NCBI GenBank assembly: GCA_964565925.1
Contig: CAZMGV010000001.1
Span: 124,001 to 188,000 of the forward strand
Source: CAZMGV01 sp964565925
GTDB lineage: Bacteria; JAGRBM01; JAHCIT01
Direction of reading: 5' to 3'
Length of the DNA: 64,000 nucleotides
Each line of letters opens with the position of its first letter. Within the stretch, counting starts at the first letter, position 1. The translations under genes and the position numbers were made by a program. Below the pieces are notes generated by a model. The model was not told the DNA's origin and ran no database searches. It worked only from the letters and a program-made list of their open reading frames with translations. Positions 31,526-38,758 of the stretch are shown one piece after another.

Positions 31526-31790
31526 TTAAGAACAACGAGCACTTTGAAACCCCGAGCGCTCTTGCAACCCGCCTATCGATCTATATTTCTTCAGCGCCCG
31601 CTCGATCAGAGACTTCTCAACTGCCTCGATTTGCTCCGAAATACCCGGCGAATCGTCAAGTTTGAACATTGTGATTCGAATATCCCGCAGAAGAATTTCA
31701 GCCCGGGCGATGGATTAGCCAATGGCGTTGACGAACTAGCCGATCACGGTATTTTCGGTGCAGTAACGATCCCCTGTTGCAGCATTTGAC
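31526..31790 (-). pseudogene. Decayed C-terminal fragment of a sigma-54-type regulator (tentative)
   Basis: One minus-strand frame reads ENTVIG, stop, FVNAIG, stop, then an open stretch ending at TAA 31526 that contains ISEQIEAVEKSLIERALKKY. Such a segment (VEK-LIERALKKY) is typical of the linker and first helix before the C-terminal HTH of sigma-54 activators. Just upstream, MLQQGIVTAP resembles the end of an AAA+ domain (RELxN-xxQRAVVTAP). Internal stops and an apparent shift make this a relic. The match is from reading alone and may be coincidental. Confidence 0.35.
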
Positions 31791-31884
31791 TTGCGAGACC
31801 GTTGCGACCGGTCCCCGTAAGGCCGACGCAACAGCGCCTTCCAGCGTCGGTGTTAACGTTGATTCAATTGCCATGTACCAATCG

Positions 31885-32000
31885 GTGTCGAGCCACGCGC
31901 TAACCATGGTCCCACCGTGCGCGTACCGCGCTCTAACCGCGCGCGACTTTCGGCGAGCCATGCGCTTACCGCGCTCTAACTGATGCCCCACCGTGCGCGA
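31885..32000. repeat. Shuffled short repeats in the non-coding gap
   Basis: Three short words each occur twice within about 115 bp: GAGCCA(C/T)GCGCT(A/T)ACC, CCACCGTGCGCG(T/A)ACCG and TACCGCGCTCTAAC. No gene is convincing here. The remaining gap 31250-32440 carries a 12-bp palindrome TGGTCCGGACCA (32073-32084), a doubled CGGCTGAAAA near 32117-32145 and otherwise nothing I can name. Confidence 0.6.
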
Positions 32001-32283
32001 ACCGGGCGCAAGCCGATGTTATTGACGGCTGTTTTGGGGTGGTTTTCAGACCAATAGCCCGGTTCGGTCCCTTGGTCCGGACCAGGAGCCGACCAGACGC
32101 CCCCAAAAGTGGGGCCTACGGCTGAAAAGCTGGACCACTCGGCTGAAAATAGTGGCCATCGGAAGAAAAACAGACGTCCTCGGTGGAAAAGCAGATGGGC
32201 TTTAAGGCCCGTACAGTCCACTTTGGACCCACGCATCATGGCAAAAGCCATACGGGTTCAGACCCACCATTTGGGCGTCGGGC

Positions 32284-32322
32284 TGGCGAGGGACGACGTA
32301 ATGGTGGCGAGAGTCTGGCGAG
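32284..32322 (+). promoter_or_regulatory. Three phased TGGCGAG direct repeats upstream of the element
   Basis: TGGCGAG occurs at 32284, 32305 and 32316, offsets of 21 and 11 bp, or about two and one helical turns. Such phasing suggests binding sites for a protein contacting one DNA face, for instance the element's MerR-like product or its recombinase. Confidence 0.4.
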
Positions 32323-32451
32323 AGGCGACGAACTGCTGGTCAATAGCGGCATAAATGAGGCGATACTGCTGGCGGATAAAATGACGCCGCTCGCTCGCGC
32401 GGGCATTGGCCCCTGCAATTGCCTATAACTTCCGAAATATAGTTGGGGGGC

Positions 32452-32480
32452 TTGCGTCTATCTTACAGTGTGCATATACT
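32452..32480 (+). promoter_or_regulatory. Candidate promoter of the integrated element's operon
   Basis: TTGCGT (32452-32457), 17 nt, TATACT (32475-32480). A start near 32487 would leave only about 10 nt before ATG 32497 and would exclude part of the GGGAGG ribosome site at 32482-32487. So either the start is slightly different or the message is nearly leaderless. Confidence 0.4.
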
Positions 32481-32496
32481 TGGGAGGCCTGCATCT

Positions 32497-33027
32497 ATGA
32501 GAAAACGCATCCAACAACCCGCCGGAACCCTCGACAGCACTGCCGCTGCCGGAAATCTGGGTATCAGCTACGACAAGCTCATGCGGCTGGTGCGCGCAGG
32601 ATACGTCCGCCCTGCTGGCTACACCGGAAGCCCACGTACTCCTGCCTGGTGGACCAAAGACGACCTCATCAGAGCAGATGTGGCAAACGACCTGGCCCGC
32701 CTCGATCTGACTGACGACCAGATCATCTACATTCTCGACACTTACAAATCGCTGTTCGACGAGGGTCACCGCCCGACGGGTACGATCATCCACAAGCTGA
32801 CTGCGGACGGGAAAACCTGGGGCCGAAATCTCTGCCTGTGGCATCCGGAGCGTGACGTTGTGACCGAAAAGGAAATGCACAGAGGTTTCGAGATCGAGAA
32901 GATCGAATACTTCAGCGTTCCTATCGACGAGTTTACTCCGGTGAAATGGGATTGGAGTAAACCGGCGTACATACAGATTCACGGTGCAAAGCCCGGGAAG
33001 CATTTGAAGAAAGGTGCCAAGAAATGA
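32497..33027 (+). CDS. MerR/excisionase-like DNA-binding protein of the element
   Basis: I start the 176-residue protein at ATG 32497, 9 nt after GGGAGG. Residues 10-70 form a MerR-type winged helix: STAAAGNLGISYDKLMRLVR for the HTH, the wing GSPRTPAWWTKDDL, then the helix DLTDDQIIYILDTYKSLFDE. The C-terminal part (about 80-176) is of no family I know and ends in a Lys-rich tail. MerR-like proteins of this size often act as recombination directionality factors or as regulators of the element. Its stop overlaps the next gene's ATG. A regulator or RDF role is inferred from position beside the recombinase. Confidence 0.65.
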   Translation: MRKRIQQPAGTLDSTAAAGNLGISYDKLMRLVRAGYVRPAGYTGSPRTPAWWTKDDLIRADVANDLARLDLTDDQIIYILDTYKSLFDEGHRPTGTIIHKLTADGKTWGRNLCLWHPERDVVTEKEMHRGFEIEKIEYFSVPIDEFTPVKWDWSKPAYIQIHGAKPGKHLKKGAKK

Positions 33028-33308
33028 GCGAGGCCTCCTGCAATATCTCCGGCCTTTCCCCCGGCGCCCAGGCTGTCTACCGGGTGCTTTGCGAACGCTG
33101 GAACGGGCACCCGCATGCCGGGCGCTTTATCAAGGAAGTTAAGAAAGCATTCGATGAAAGCGGGGATTTCATAACGGGCGACGAATTTGGCGAGATCATT
33201 GCCGAACTGCACCGGAGCGGTCTTGTCCGGTTTCAGGTGCGGCGGGACGCCATCGGGCTGGTGCCGATGCACCGTTTCCAGAATTTCGTTGTCCCGGAAA
33301 GGACGTGA
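33024..33308 (+). CDS. Small protein of the element, winged-helix-like (unknown)
   Basis: This 94-residue protein starts at an ATGA overlap with the MerR-like gene, so translation is coupled. It reads as a compact helical domain (LSPGAQAVYRVLCERW, then FIKEVKKAFDES, then EFGEIIAELHRSGLV) followed by a beta wing (RFQVRRDAIGLVPMHRF). That is the helix-helix-helix-wing order of winged-helix proteins, and the opening phrase resembles replication or phage regulators. I do not recognise the family. Codon use matches its neighbours. It most likely serves recombination or regulation of the element. Confidence 0.6.
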   Translation: MSEASCNISGLSPGAQAVYRVLCERWNGHPHAGRFIKEVKKAFDESGDFITGDEFGEIIAELHRSGLVRFQVRRDAIGLVPMHRFQNFVVPERT

Positions 33309-33311
33309 CTG

Positions 33312-33524
33312 ATGGCACGCAACGACCGGGAACTGAACCGTGAGGAGGTGGAGACCGCCACCCGGAAGCTCGTTGAAGTGGTCGAGGAAGGCCTTGAGCA
33401 CGGTTTCTTCGAGTATTCCGTTACGGGAGAGATGCTGAACGACGGTGCAAGGCGGATCACCGTCAAGGCAGGCAAGAGTTACCGGTATACGATCCATCCG
33501 AAGAAGGACGACAAGAAACTGTGA
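33312..33524 (+). CDS. Small conserved-looking protein of the element (unknown)
   Basis: Seventy residues, 3 nt after the previous stop. An amphipathic helix (ELNREEVETATRKLVEVVEEGLE) is followed by strands (HGFFEYSVTGEML, RRITVKAGKSYRYTI) and a Lys/Asp tail. This helix-plus-sheet pattern looks like a short DNA- or protein-binding adaptor. I recall similar small ORFs beside recombinases but cannot name a family. It is probably transcribed with the recombinase. Confidence 0.6.
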   Translation: MARNDRELNREEVETATRKLVEVVEEGLEHGFFEYSVTGEMLNDGARRITVKAGKSYRYTIHPKKDDKKL

Positions 33525-33581
33525 CTCCCCGGACGGGAGCACCAGAAACGATGCAAGACGTCATCCGCGATCCCTGGGACG

Positions 33582-33626
33582 GGGACACGAGAGGACAGCG
33601 GGAAATCTCCCGCCCTACGGTGTCCC
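33582..33626 (+). promoter_or_regulatory. Nested stem-loop directly before the 56-codon ORF
   Basis: Outer stem GGGACAC (33582-33588) with GTGTCCC (33620-33626). Inner stem GCGGGA (33598-33603) with TCCCGC (33608-33613), loop AATC. The outer stem touches the ATG at 33627, and no free ribosome site is present. The structure would control access to the start codon, or serve as a recombination or attenuation site. Confidence 0.5.
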
Positions 33627-33797
33627 ATGGACAACGACGATCTTTTCGAAGCAGACGATCTGAAAGTGGTAGCGGAGGTTTTCAGGCTTCTGTTAAACTG
33701 GGACGAAGATAACCACCGCAAGACATATGGTGAGATTGACGATTATGAGCAGCAAGACAGACGAAATGCGGCAATTTCAGGCTCCCTGGCTGGCTAA
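33627..33797 (+). CDS. 56-aa acidic protein overlapping the recombinase start
   Basis: ATG 33627 to TAA 33797 encodes an acidic helical protein (MDNDDLFEADDLKVVAEVFR, then LLLNWDEDNHRKTYGEIDDY). The amino-acid pattern is much more protein-like than the overlapping frame at 33521-33712, which is Arg/Ser-rich. Its 3' end overlaps the recombinase by about 53-71 nt, depending on which ATG is used, so translation of the two may be coupled. It has no recognisable Shine-Dalgarno and its start abuts a stem-loop. Function unknown; an accessory factor of the recombinase is a guess from position. Confidence 0.5.
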   Translation: MDNDDLFEADDLKVVAEVFRLLLNWDEDNHRKTYGEIDDYEQQDRRNAAISGSLAG

Positions 33798-35340
33798 GAG
33801 CCGCCGGGCGATGGGTATTGTCCGGGTCTCCTCCCACAAGCAGGGAGACGGAAACTCCCCTGACGTTCAGCGCAACGGAATAATTGCCTACAGCGAAAGC
33901 CTCGGGATGGATCTGCTTGATGTCGCCATCATCGAGGAATCAGCCAAAACCTCGGCGACGCGGCAAAAGTTTCACGAGGCGCTAGCGAAGGCCCGCAAGC
34001 AGAAAATCCGGCATCTTGTGTTCTGGGTGTGGGACCGCATCGCCCGAAACTACACGGACGTCGAACAGCTTGAGATGGACGTCCGTCGCGATGAATTCGT
34101 GCTTCATCTGGCCAACGAGCGAAAGGTATTGCACGTCGGCAGCTCCGATTCAGAGTGGCTGACGGCCGACGTCAATACGCTTACGAGCAAGCACTACGTC
34201 AGGGAGCTGAGCCGGCGGGCGATTGAAAGCATGACGGCGATGGCCGAGAACGGCTGGAGTCCTGCGAAACTACCGCTCGGTTACAGGTCCGTTATGCCAA
34301 TGAAGGCCGACGGAACTTTTAAGGATCGTGGAAGAACCATACAGGTGACCGATGAAGGAAGGCGGCTTGTCCGGCGGATGGCCGAACTCCGCGTTCGTGG
34401 TTTCAGCCTCGTACGCATTGCGTCACGAGTTCTTGAAGAGGGAATTGTCCCACCGCGCAACGAACGTGTCTTTCGCGATCCGGGTAACCAACGAAAAGTG
34501 GAGGAAATTCTTAAGAACCCCTTCTACAAGGGCGAGTTCATTTTCCGGGGTGTCCGTTACCAAGGAAAACATGAGCCGATCTTCTCGCCCGGCGAGTGGG
34601 ACGACCTACAGGCGACATTCCAGGTCCAGGCCGTCCATACCGTTCGCAAGCGGCACGCTCCGCTCGCCGGTTGGCTTCGTTGTTCCGAGTGCGGCTGCCG
34701 GATCACCTATGACCCCAAGACCAAGGCAAACGGCCGCATGTTCCACTACTACCGGTGTGCCAACGGGCGTAAATTCCACCCGCGCCTCACCTATGCCACC
34801 GAGGACCAGATATTTAAGAGCTTCGAGAGCGCCCTGGATTCGATCTCGATCACGGACGCCCAAGCCAAGCAAATTGCTGGGTATCTGAACGAATCCCATG
34901 GACAGGCGAAAAGGAACGCGGGGAATGATCTGAACCGGTTCCGCCGCGAACAGGACACACTCACGGTTCGTGAGGACGAACTTTATAGCGATCTGAAACG
35001 GGGCCTGCTCGACGAAATTGCATATAAGCGCCAGCAAGAGCGGATCAGGGTTGAGCGTTCCCGCCTCGACGCAGCAATTGCGACAGCGGCGGACCAAAAC
35101 ACCGAATACCTAGTCACGGCCCAGCGAACTTTAGAACTCGCCAGCCGGGCGAAATCATTATGGAATTCCCGTTCACCCCACGAAAGACGGGATTTGCTGG
35201 AAAAGCTACTTTCGAACCAGAGCTGGGACGGCGTAACTGCCCGATACGATTTGAGAAAGCCGTTCGACGTACTCGCCAAAATGAGGGGGGATGGTGATTG
35301 GCGCCCCCGGCCGGAATCGAACCAGCGACCTTGGCCTTAG
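33745..35340 (+). CDS. Large serine recombinase (integrase)
   Basis: About 531 residues from ATG 33745 (GGTGAG upstream); the in-frame ATG 33727 has no ribosome site. The N-terminal resolvase domain (about 20-160) shows the catalytic serine in GIVRVSSHKQGDG, plus FWVWDRIARNYTD. A Recombinase domain follows (about 180-290: LPLGYRSVMP, RMAELRVRGFSLVRIA, NPFYKGEF). A zinc ribbon (LRCSECGCRITYD, YYRCANGRKFH) appears to have lost its fourth Cys. A coiled coil ends the protein (about 370-470). These enzymes integrate and excise DNA by strand cleavage through the serine. The last 13 or so codons (from 35299) are read from tRNA sequence, so the true C-terminus may differ in the excised form. Confidence 0.92.
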   Translation: MSSKTDEMRQFQAPWLAKSRRAMGIVRVSSHKQGDGNSPDVQRNGIIAYSESLGMDLLDVAIIEESAKTSATRQKFHEALAKARKQKIRHLVFWVWDRIARNYTDVEQLEMDVRRDEFVLHLANERKVLHVGSSDSEWLTADVNTLTSKHYVRELSRRAIESMTAMAENGWSPAKLPLGYRSVMPMKADGTFKDRGRTIQVTDEGRRLVRRMAELRVRGFSLVRIASRVLEEGIVPPRNERVFRDPGNQRKVEEILKNPFYKGEFIFRGVRYQGKHEPIFSPGEWDDLQATFQVQAVHTVRKRHAPLAGWLRCSECGCRITYDPKTKANGRMFHYYRCANGRKFHPRLTYATEDQIFKSFESALDSISITDAQAKQIAGYLNESHGQAKRNAGNDLNRFRREQDTLTVREDELYSDLKRGLLDEIAYKRQQERIRVERSRLDAAIATAADQNTEYLVTAQRTLELASRAKSLWNSRSPHERRDLLEKLLSNQSWDGVTARYDLRKPFDVLAKMRGDGDWRPRPESNQRPWP

Positions 35341-35375
35341 GAAGGCCCTGCTCTATCCAACTGAGCTACGGGGGC
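35299..35375 (-). tRNA. tRNA-Arg (anticodon CCT), CCA encoded
   Basis: The minus strand folds as a cloverleaf: acceptor GCCCCCG / CGGGGGC, D-stem GCTC / GAGC, anticodon stem GGGCC with loop TTCCTAA, T-stem CTGG/CCGG-type with loop TTCGATT, then G and an encoded CCA. The first anticodon-stem pair is G-A rather than paired. The recombinase stop codon lies inside the gene on the opposite strand, marking the likely insertion site of the element. Confidence 0.93.
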
Positions 35376-35410
35376 ATGAGAGCGACCGTGAGACTGAATG
35401 ACAAACAGAA

Positions 35411-35450
35411 AGCGCCCCGTCAACCGATTTGGGCCGGTGGACGGAGCGCT
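35411..35450 (-). terminator. Rho-independent terminator of the histone gene
   Basis: On the minus strand a 16-bp stem with one mismatch (AGCGCTCCGTCCACCG pairing with CGGTTGACGGGGCGCT) is followed by TTCTGTTTGT. It lies about 46 nt after the histone stop. Confidence 0.75.
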
Positions 35451-35496
35451 CCGTTGTCGCTAGTACGCCGGCTGACCGCCGGCGCAACGCTGAAAA

Positions 35497-35688
35497 CTAG
35501 ATGTCGCGGGCCTTGACGGTCGCGCGGTTCGAAGCCTTGGCGCGTTCGATCGCCTTGAGGACGGTGCGCTCCACTTCGGCGCTGATTGCCGGGATGGCTT
35601 CAGCCGAACACTGCATCTTCTTGCTCTTCACCAGTTCCTTGATCTTGGACTGGACGACGAGGATTTCCTTGGTACCTTTGCTGCTCAT
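35497..35688 (-). CDS. Bacterial histone-fold protein (Bdellovibrio HBb-like)
   Basis: Sixty-three residues from ATG 35688, with GGAGGGAG 6 nt upstream; a longer upstream frame has no such site. The sequence gives a short strand and helix (EILVVQSKIKELVKSK), a long central helix (SAEAIPAISAEVERTVLKAIERAKASN) and a terminal RATVKARDI. Helix lengths and the ending match singlet histone-fold proteins such as Bdellovibrio Bd0055 (HBb), as I remember its sequence (VLVVTSKVKK ... RKTVMARDI). That protein binds DNA and is abundant on the chromosome. This one lacks tails, as bacterial histones do, and has its own terminator. Being monocistronic with a strong ribosome site suggests high expression. 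A role in compaction is inferred; an archaeal-like wrapping mode should not be assumed. Confidence 0.85.
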   Translation of the reverse strand: MSSKGTKEILVVQSKIKELVKSKKMQCSAEAIPAISAEVERTVLKAIERAKASNRATVKARDI

Positions 35689-35847
35689 TAAAAACTCCCT
35701 CCGGATGTCTTTCTTTTTTACCCGCCGAATATCCCCTGGAACCGCTCGTGGCGGCCCTGCGGCATGCCTCGGCAAGCACGTTATAGGTCCGAGAATGGCC
35801 TTTAGCGGCCCTCCCGTCAACCGGAAAAATCAGTACAAAACAGGATT

Positions 35848-36378
35848 TCAGTACTGGATTACCGAATGGACACGGTGCGGCGAAAGGCGCTCCCGCCCTT
35901 TGAGGAACTCCAGTTCCACCATTACAGCCAGACCGGAGACATGCCCCCGGGATTCCTGCACGAGCTTCATGACCGCGCCAGCCGTGCCTCCGGTGGCCAG
36001 GAGGTCGTCCACGATCAGCACCCGGGCCCCTTCCGGGATAGCGTCCGTATGGATCTGCAGGGTGTCCTGACCGTATTCCAGGGCGTAGGAAACGCTCTTG
36101 GTGGTCCAGGGCAGTTTCCCCGATTTTCGTACCGGAACGAAACCGGCGTGCAGGTAAGTGGCGATGGCGCTCCCGAAGATAAACCCGCGCGCCTCGATCC
36201 CGAGCACCAGATCGATATCCTCCACTTCAAAGGGCTGGGCCATCAGGGTGATGGCTCCCTTGAGCAGCTTCGGGTTCTGCAGAACCGGGGTAATATCCTT
36301 GAACAGGATCCCGGGCTTGGGGAAATCCGGCACATCGCGGATCGCATTCCTGATCGCATTCACGGACGTGATACTCAT
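35848..36378 (-). CDS. apt: Adenine phosphoribosyltransferase
   Basis: I start at ATG 36378 (176 residues, the normal size); the longer frame overlaps the end of argC. Adenine plus PRPP gives AMP and pyrophosphate, the purine salvage step. The PRPP loop VLIVDDLLATGGTA lies near 120-133, and the family signatures DFPKPGILFKDITP (about 20-33) and GIEARGFIFGSAIA (about 60-73) are intact. The gene follows argC by 29 nt on the same strand and probably shares its transcript. The cytosolic assignment is firm. Confidence 0.95.
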   Translation of the reverse strand: MSITSVNAIRNAIRDVPDFPKPGILFKDITPVLQNPKLLKGAITLMAQPFEVEDIDLVLGIEARGFIFGSAIATYLHAGFVPVRKSGKLPWTTKSVSYALEYGQDTLQIHTDAIPEGARVLIVDDLLATGGTAGAVMKLVQESRGHVSGLAVMVELEFLKGRERLSPHRVHSVIQY

Positions 36379-36407
36379 CCTTCTGAATCCTTCACGGTCG
36401 ACCCGGG

Positions 36408-37493
36408 TCAGGGGACCAGGGCCAGCGCCGACAGCGCCGTCGTTTCGCCAAAGCCTGCCATCACGTTCATGTTCTGCACTGCCACGCCGGACGCACCCCG
36501 GCACAGGTTATCGAGCGCGGTAATGATGATCACCCGGCCGTCAGGAGCGACGGCACAGGACAGATCCGCAAAGTTGGTGCCCATCGTGTCGCGGGTCGCC
36601 GGGAACCGGCCGTCCGGATAGATCCGGACAAACGGCTCCTTTGCATAGGTCTTTTTCCAGACCGCCAGGATGTCTTTCGCCGTGGTGCCCGCGGGCGCCT
36701 TCGCGTAGATCGTGGACAGTATCCCCCGGTTCATCGGCACCAGATGCGGAGTGAACGTCACCTGCACCGGCTTCTTCCGGTGGCCTGCGGAAATCTCCTG
36801 CTCGATCTCCGGCACATGCCGGTGATTGAAAATCTTGTACGCCTTGAAGGAGCTGTTCACTTCGCAGAACAGGTTGTCGACCGTCGCGCTGCGGCCGGCG
36901 CCCGAGACGCCGGACTTGGCGTCGATGACGATACCGTCGGCCGAGACCAGCCCTTCCCGCAGAAGCGGGAGCAACGACAGGATGGGCCCCTGCGGATAGC
37001 AGCCGGGGTTCGCCACCAGCTGGCTCTTGCGGATTTTGTCCCGGTACACCTCGGGCAGGCCGTATGTCGCGTCCTTCAGAAGTTCCGGAGCCGGATGATG
37101 GCCGTAGGTTTTCGCATAGACCGCCGCGTCCCGGAGCCGGAAGTCCGCCGACAGGTCGACGACCTTCTTGCCGGTCTTGAGCACTTCAATGACCGTGGGT
37201 GCCGCTTCCGCGTGCGGCAGAGCGGTGAAAACAAAATCGGCACTCTTCGTCGCCTTGCGCGGATCGAGCGGCTCCAGCTTCAGGCTGTCGTAACGGCCCC
37301 GCAGCGACGGGAAGAGATCCGAGGCCATCTGGCCGGCGGATTTCTCGCTCGACGCATAGACGACTTCCACGCCCGGATGACCGGCGAGAAGCCTGAGCAA
37401 CTCGACCCCGGTGTACCCGGAGGCTCCGCAGACGGCGACCTTGAGCCTGCCGCCTTTGGAAACTGTTTTTACTGGTTTGGTCTTGCCCGCCAT
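36408..37493 (-). CDS. argC: N-acetyl-gamma-glutamyl-phosphate reductase
   Basis: 361 residues, typical length, from ATG 37493. It catalyses the NADPH-dependent reduction of N-acetyl-glutamyl phosphate in arginine synthesis. A short Lys-rich leader precedes the dinucleotide-binding motif GASGYTGVELLRLL (about 22-35). The catalytic cysteine is in NPGCYPQGP near residue 163, and the substrate motif HRHVPEIEQE is present. It sits 38 nt after an ArsA gene and 29 nt before apt on the same strand. No other arginine genes are in the window. Confidence 0.96.
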   Translation of the reverse strand: MAGKTKPVKTVSKGGRLKVAVCGASGYTGVELLRLLAGHPGVEVVYASSEKSAGQMASDLFPSLRGRYDSLKLEPLDPRKATKSADFVFTALPHAEAAPTVIEVLKTGKKVVDLSADFRLRDAAVYAKTYGHHPAPELLKDATYGLPEVYRDKIRKSQLVANPGCYPQGPILSLLPLLREGLVSADGIVIDAKSGVSGAGRSATVDNLFCEVNSSFKAYKIFNHRHVPEIEQEISAGHRKKPVQVTFTPHLVPMNRGILSTIYAKAPAGTTAKDILAVWKKTYAKEPFVRIYPDGRFPATRDTMGTNFADLSCAVAPDGRVIIITALDNLCRGASGVAVQNMNVMAGFGETTALSALALVP

Positions 37494-37531
37494 GTCGCGC
37501 GCCTCTTGCCGGGAGTCTACACAGAAACCGG

Positions 37532-38758
37532 TCAGCTAACGAGCCGGGCGTCGTCAAAAAGCACCCGGTTGAACTTCAGCAGACCCTCGGCGTCAAAAAT
37601 ATCCTGATCGAAAAACGGCACCTGGATGAACATCTCTCTGGGGTCACGCACACGGCGGATAACCTCAAGATTCTTCTGTTCGCCGGCGGCCAGAATTTCC
37701 AGGTTCGCGTAGTTGTCGAGCAGGTCCGACACGAGATCGTTCGCGCGTGCGCCGTAGGGCTTGAGACCCACGGCCTCCGGCACCCGTGCCAGAAGCGACT
37801 TGCGGTCCGCGGCATTCTCGACCCACGCGAGCTTGACGGGATCGATCTCCACGCCCTGCGGCAGGAAGTTGTCGTGAACCCGGTTCACGATGAAGCCGCC
37901 GAAAGGCATCTGGGATTCCCGGAGCTTGTCGTAGAAATACCGGGTCTCGGTCAGCGTCAGCTTGGACGGGCTTGTGACCAGCAGGAACGACGTGGTCGGC
38001 TGCCGGAGCAGCGCGTCCACGCCGTGCGCCCGTCCCTTGAACCCCTGATAGTAGCCCTCGAACGATCCGACGAACTCGCTGATGTCCTTCAGGACGTCCC
38101 CGCCGATGATCATCTCAAGAACCTTGAACACGGCGCTCGTTCCGAATTTCAGCATCCGCATGCCCATGCCGGGCCGTCCGCCCTCTTCCGTGTAGGGCTT
38201 GAGGAACGCGTTCACGAAGGTACCGTCTTCAAGGAACGAGAACAGTTTTTTCGGCGCGTCCAGGAAATCCAGCGCGTGCTTCGTGGGCGGCGTATCGAGC
38301 ACCACAAGGTCGTATTCGCCCTGCTGGTGCAGGTAGTAGAGCCGTTCCATCGCCATGAACTCGCCCGAGCCGACCAGGTGATTGGACAGGTAGTTATACA
38401 GCCGGTTGCCGAGGATCTTGTCCCGCGACCCGGTATCGGGCGCGTAGCGCTTGACGACTTCGTCCCACTCCCGCTTGGTGTCGAGCATCATGGCGAACAG
38501 CCGGCCCTTGAACTCGATACCGGCGGCTTCGAACTTGTCCCGGGGAACTTCCTTGATAGAGTTCTCCATGACGTTGATGCCCAGCGCGTTGGCGAGCCGC
38601 CGAGCCGGATCGATCGTCAGCACGAGAACCTTCTTGCCTTCCATCGCCGCCCGGAGCGCGATCGACGCCGACACGGTGGTCTTGCCGACTCCGCCGGAAC
38701 CGCAGCAGATGATGACGTTCTTGTCCTTGATGTGACTGGAGAGCCGGCTCTCGGTCAT
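37532..38758 (-). CDS. ArsA/Get3-family ATPase (first of a pair)
   Basis: 408 residues. Deviant Walker A CCGSGGVGKTTVSA (about 17-30), switch motif TIDPARRLANALG (about 47-59) and the second DT signature VLDTPPTKHALDFL (about 154-167) mark a signal-recognition/MinD/ArsA-class ATPase. Relatives power arsenite export or deliver tail-anchored proteins. There is no arsenic gene nearby and no Cys triad typical of metalloid binding, so a protein-handling or cell-organisation role is more likely. The ATG overlaps the stop of the second ArsA gene (ATGA), implying a heteromer. Exact substrate unknown. Confidence 0.88.
   Translation of the reverse strand: MTESRLSSHIKDKNVIICCGSGGVGKTTVSASIALRAAMEGKKVLVLTIDPARRLANALGINVMENSIKEVPRDKFEAAGIEFKGRLFAMMLDTKREWDEVVKRYAPDTGSRDKILGNRLYNYLSNHLVGSGEFMAMERLYYLHQQGEYDLVVLDTPPTKHALDFLDAPKKLFSFLEDGTFVNAFLKPYTEEGGRPGMGMRMLKFGTSAVFKVLEMIIGGDVLKDISEFVGSFEGYYQGFKGRAHGVDALLRQPTTSFLLVTSPSKLTLTETRYFYDKLRESQMPFGGFIVNRVHDNFLPQGVEIDPVKLAWVENAADRKSLLARVPEAVGLKPYGARANDLVSDLLDNYANLEILAAGEQKNLEVIRRVRDPREMFIQVPFFDQDIFDAEGLLKFNRVLFDDARLVS

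Larger units (their letters stand above)
32440..35375 (+). mobile_element. Small serine-recombinase element next to tRNA-Arg
   Basis: Five tightly packed + strand genes (MerR-like, three small proteins, serine recombinase) end inside a tRNA-Arg gene on the other strand. An integrase abutting a tRNA 3' end is the usual mark of an integrated element. I found no duplicate of the tRNA 3' end on the left, so the left limit is uncertain and may lie in the 31250-32440 gap. There is no phage structural, conjugation or resistance gene in it. Confidence 0.6.

Noticed and set aside
31698..31991. 97-codon open frame in the gap upstream of the giant gene
   Set aside because: Arg/His/Trp-rich, no ribosome site, and it crosses the short repeats; not protein-like.
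32096..32104. Possible left attachment site (gacgccccc resembling the tRNA end)
   Set aside because: Only about seven bases match the tRNA 3' end, well within chance in GC-rich DNA.
33521..33712. 63-codon frame before the recombinase
   Set aside because: Arg/Ser/Gly-rich reading; the overlapping 33627-33797 frame is the more convincing gene.
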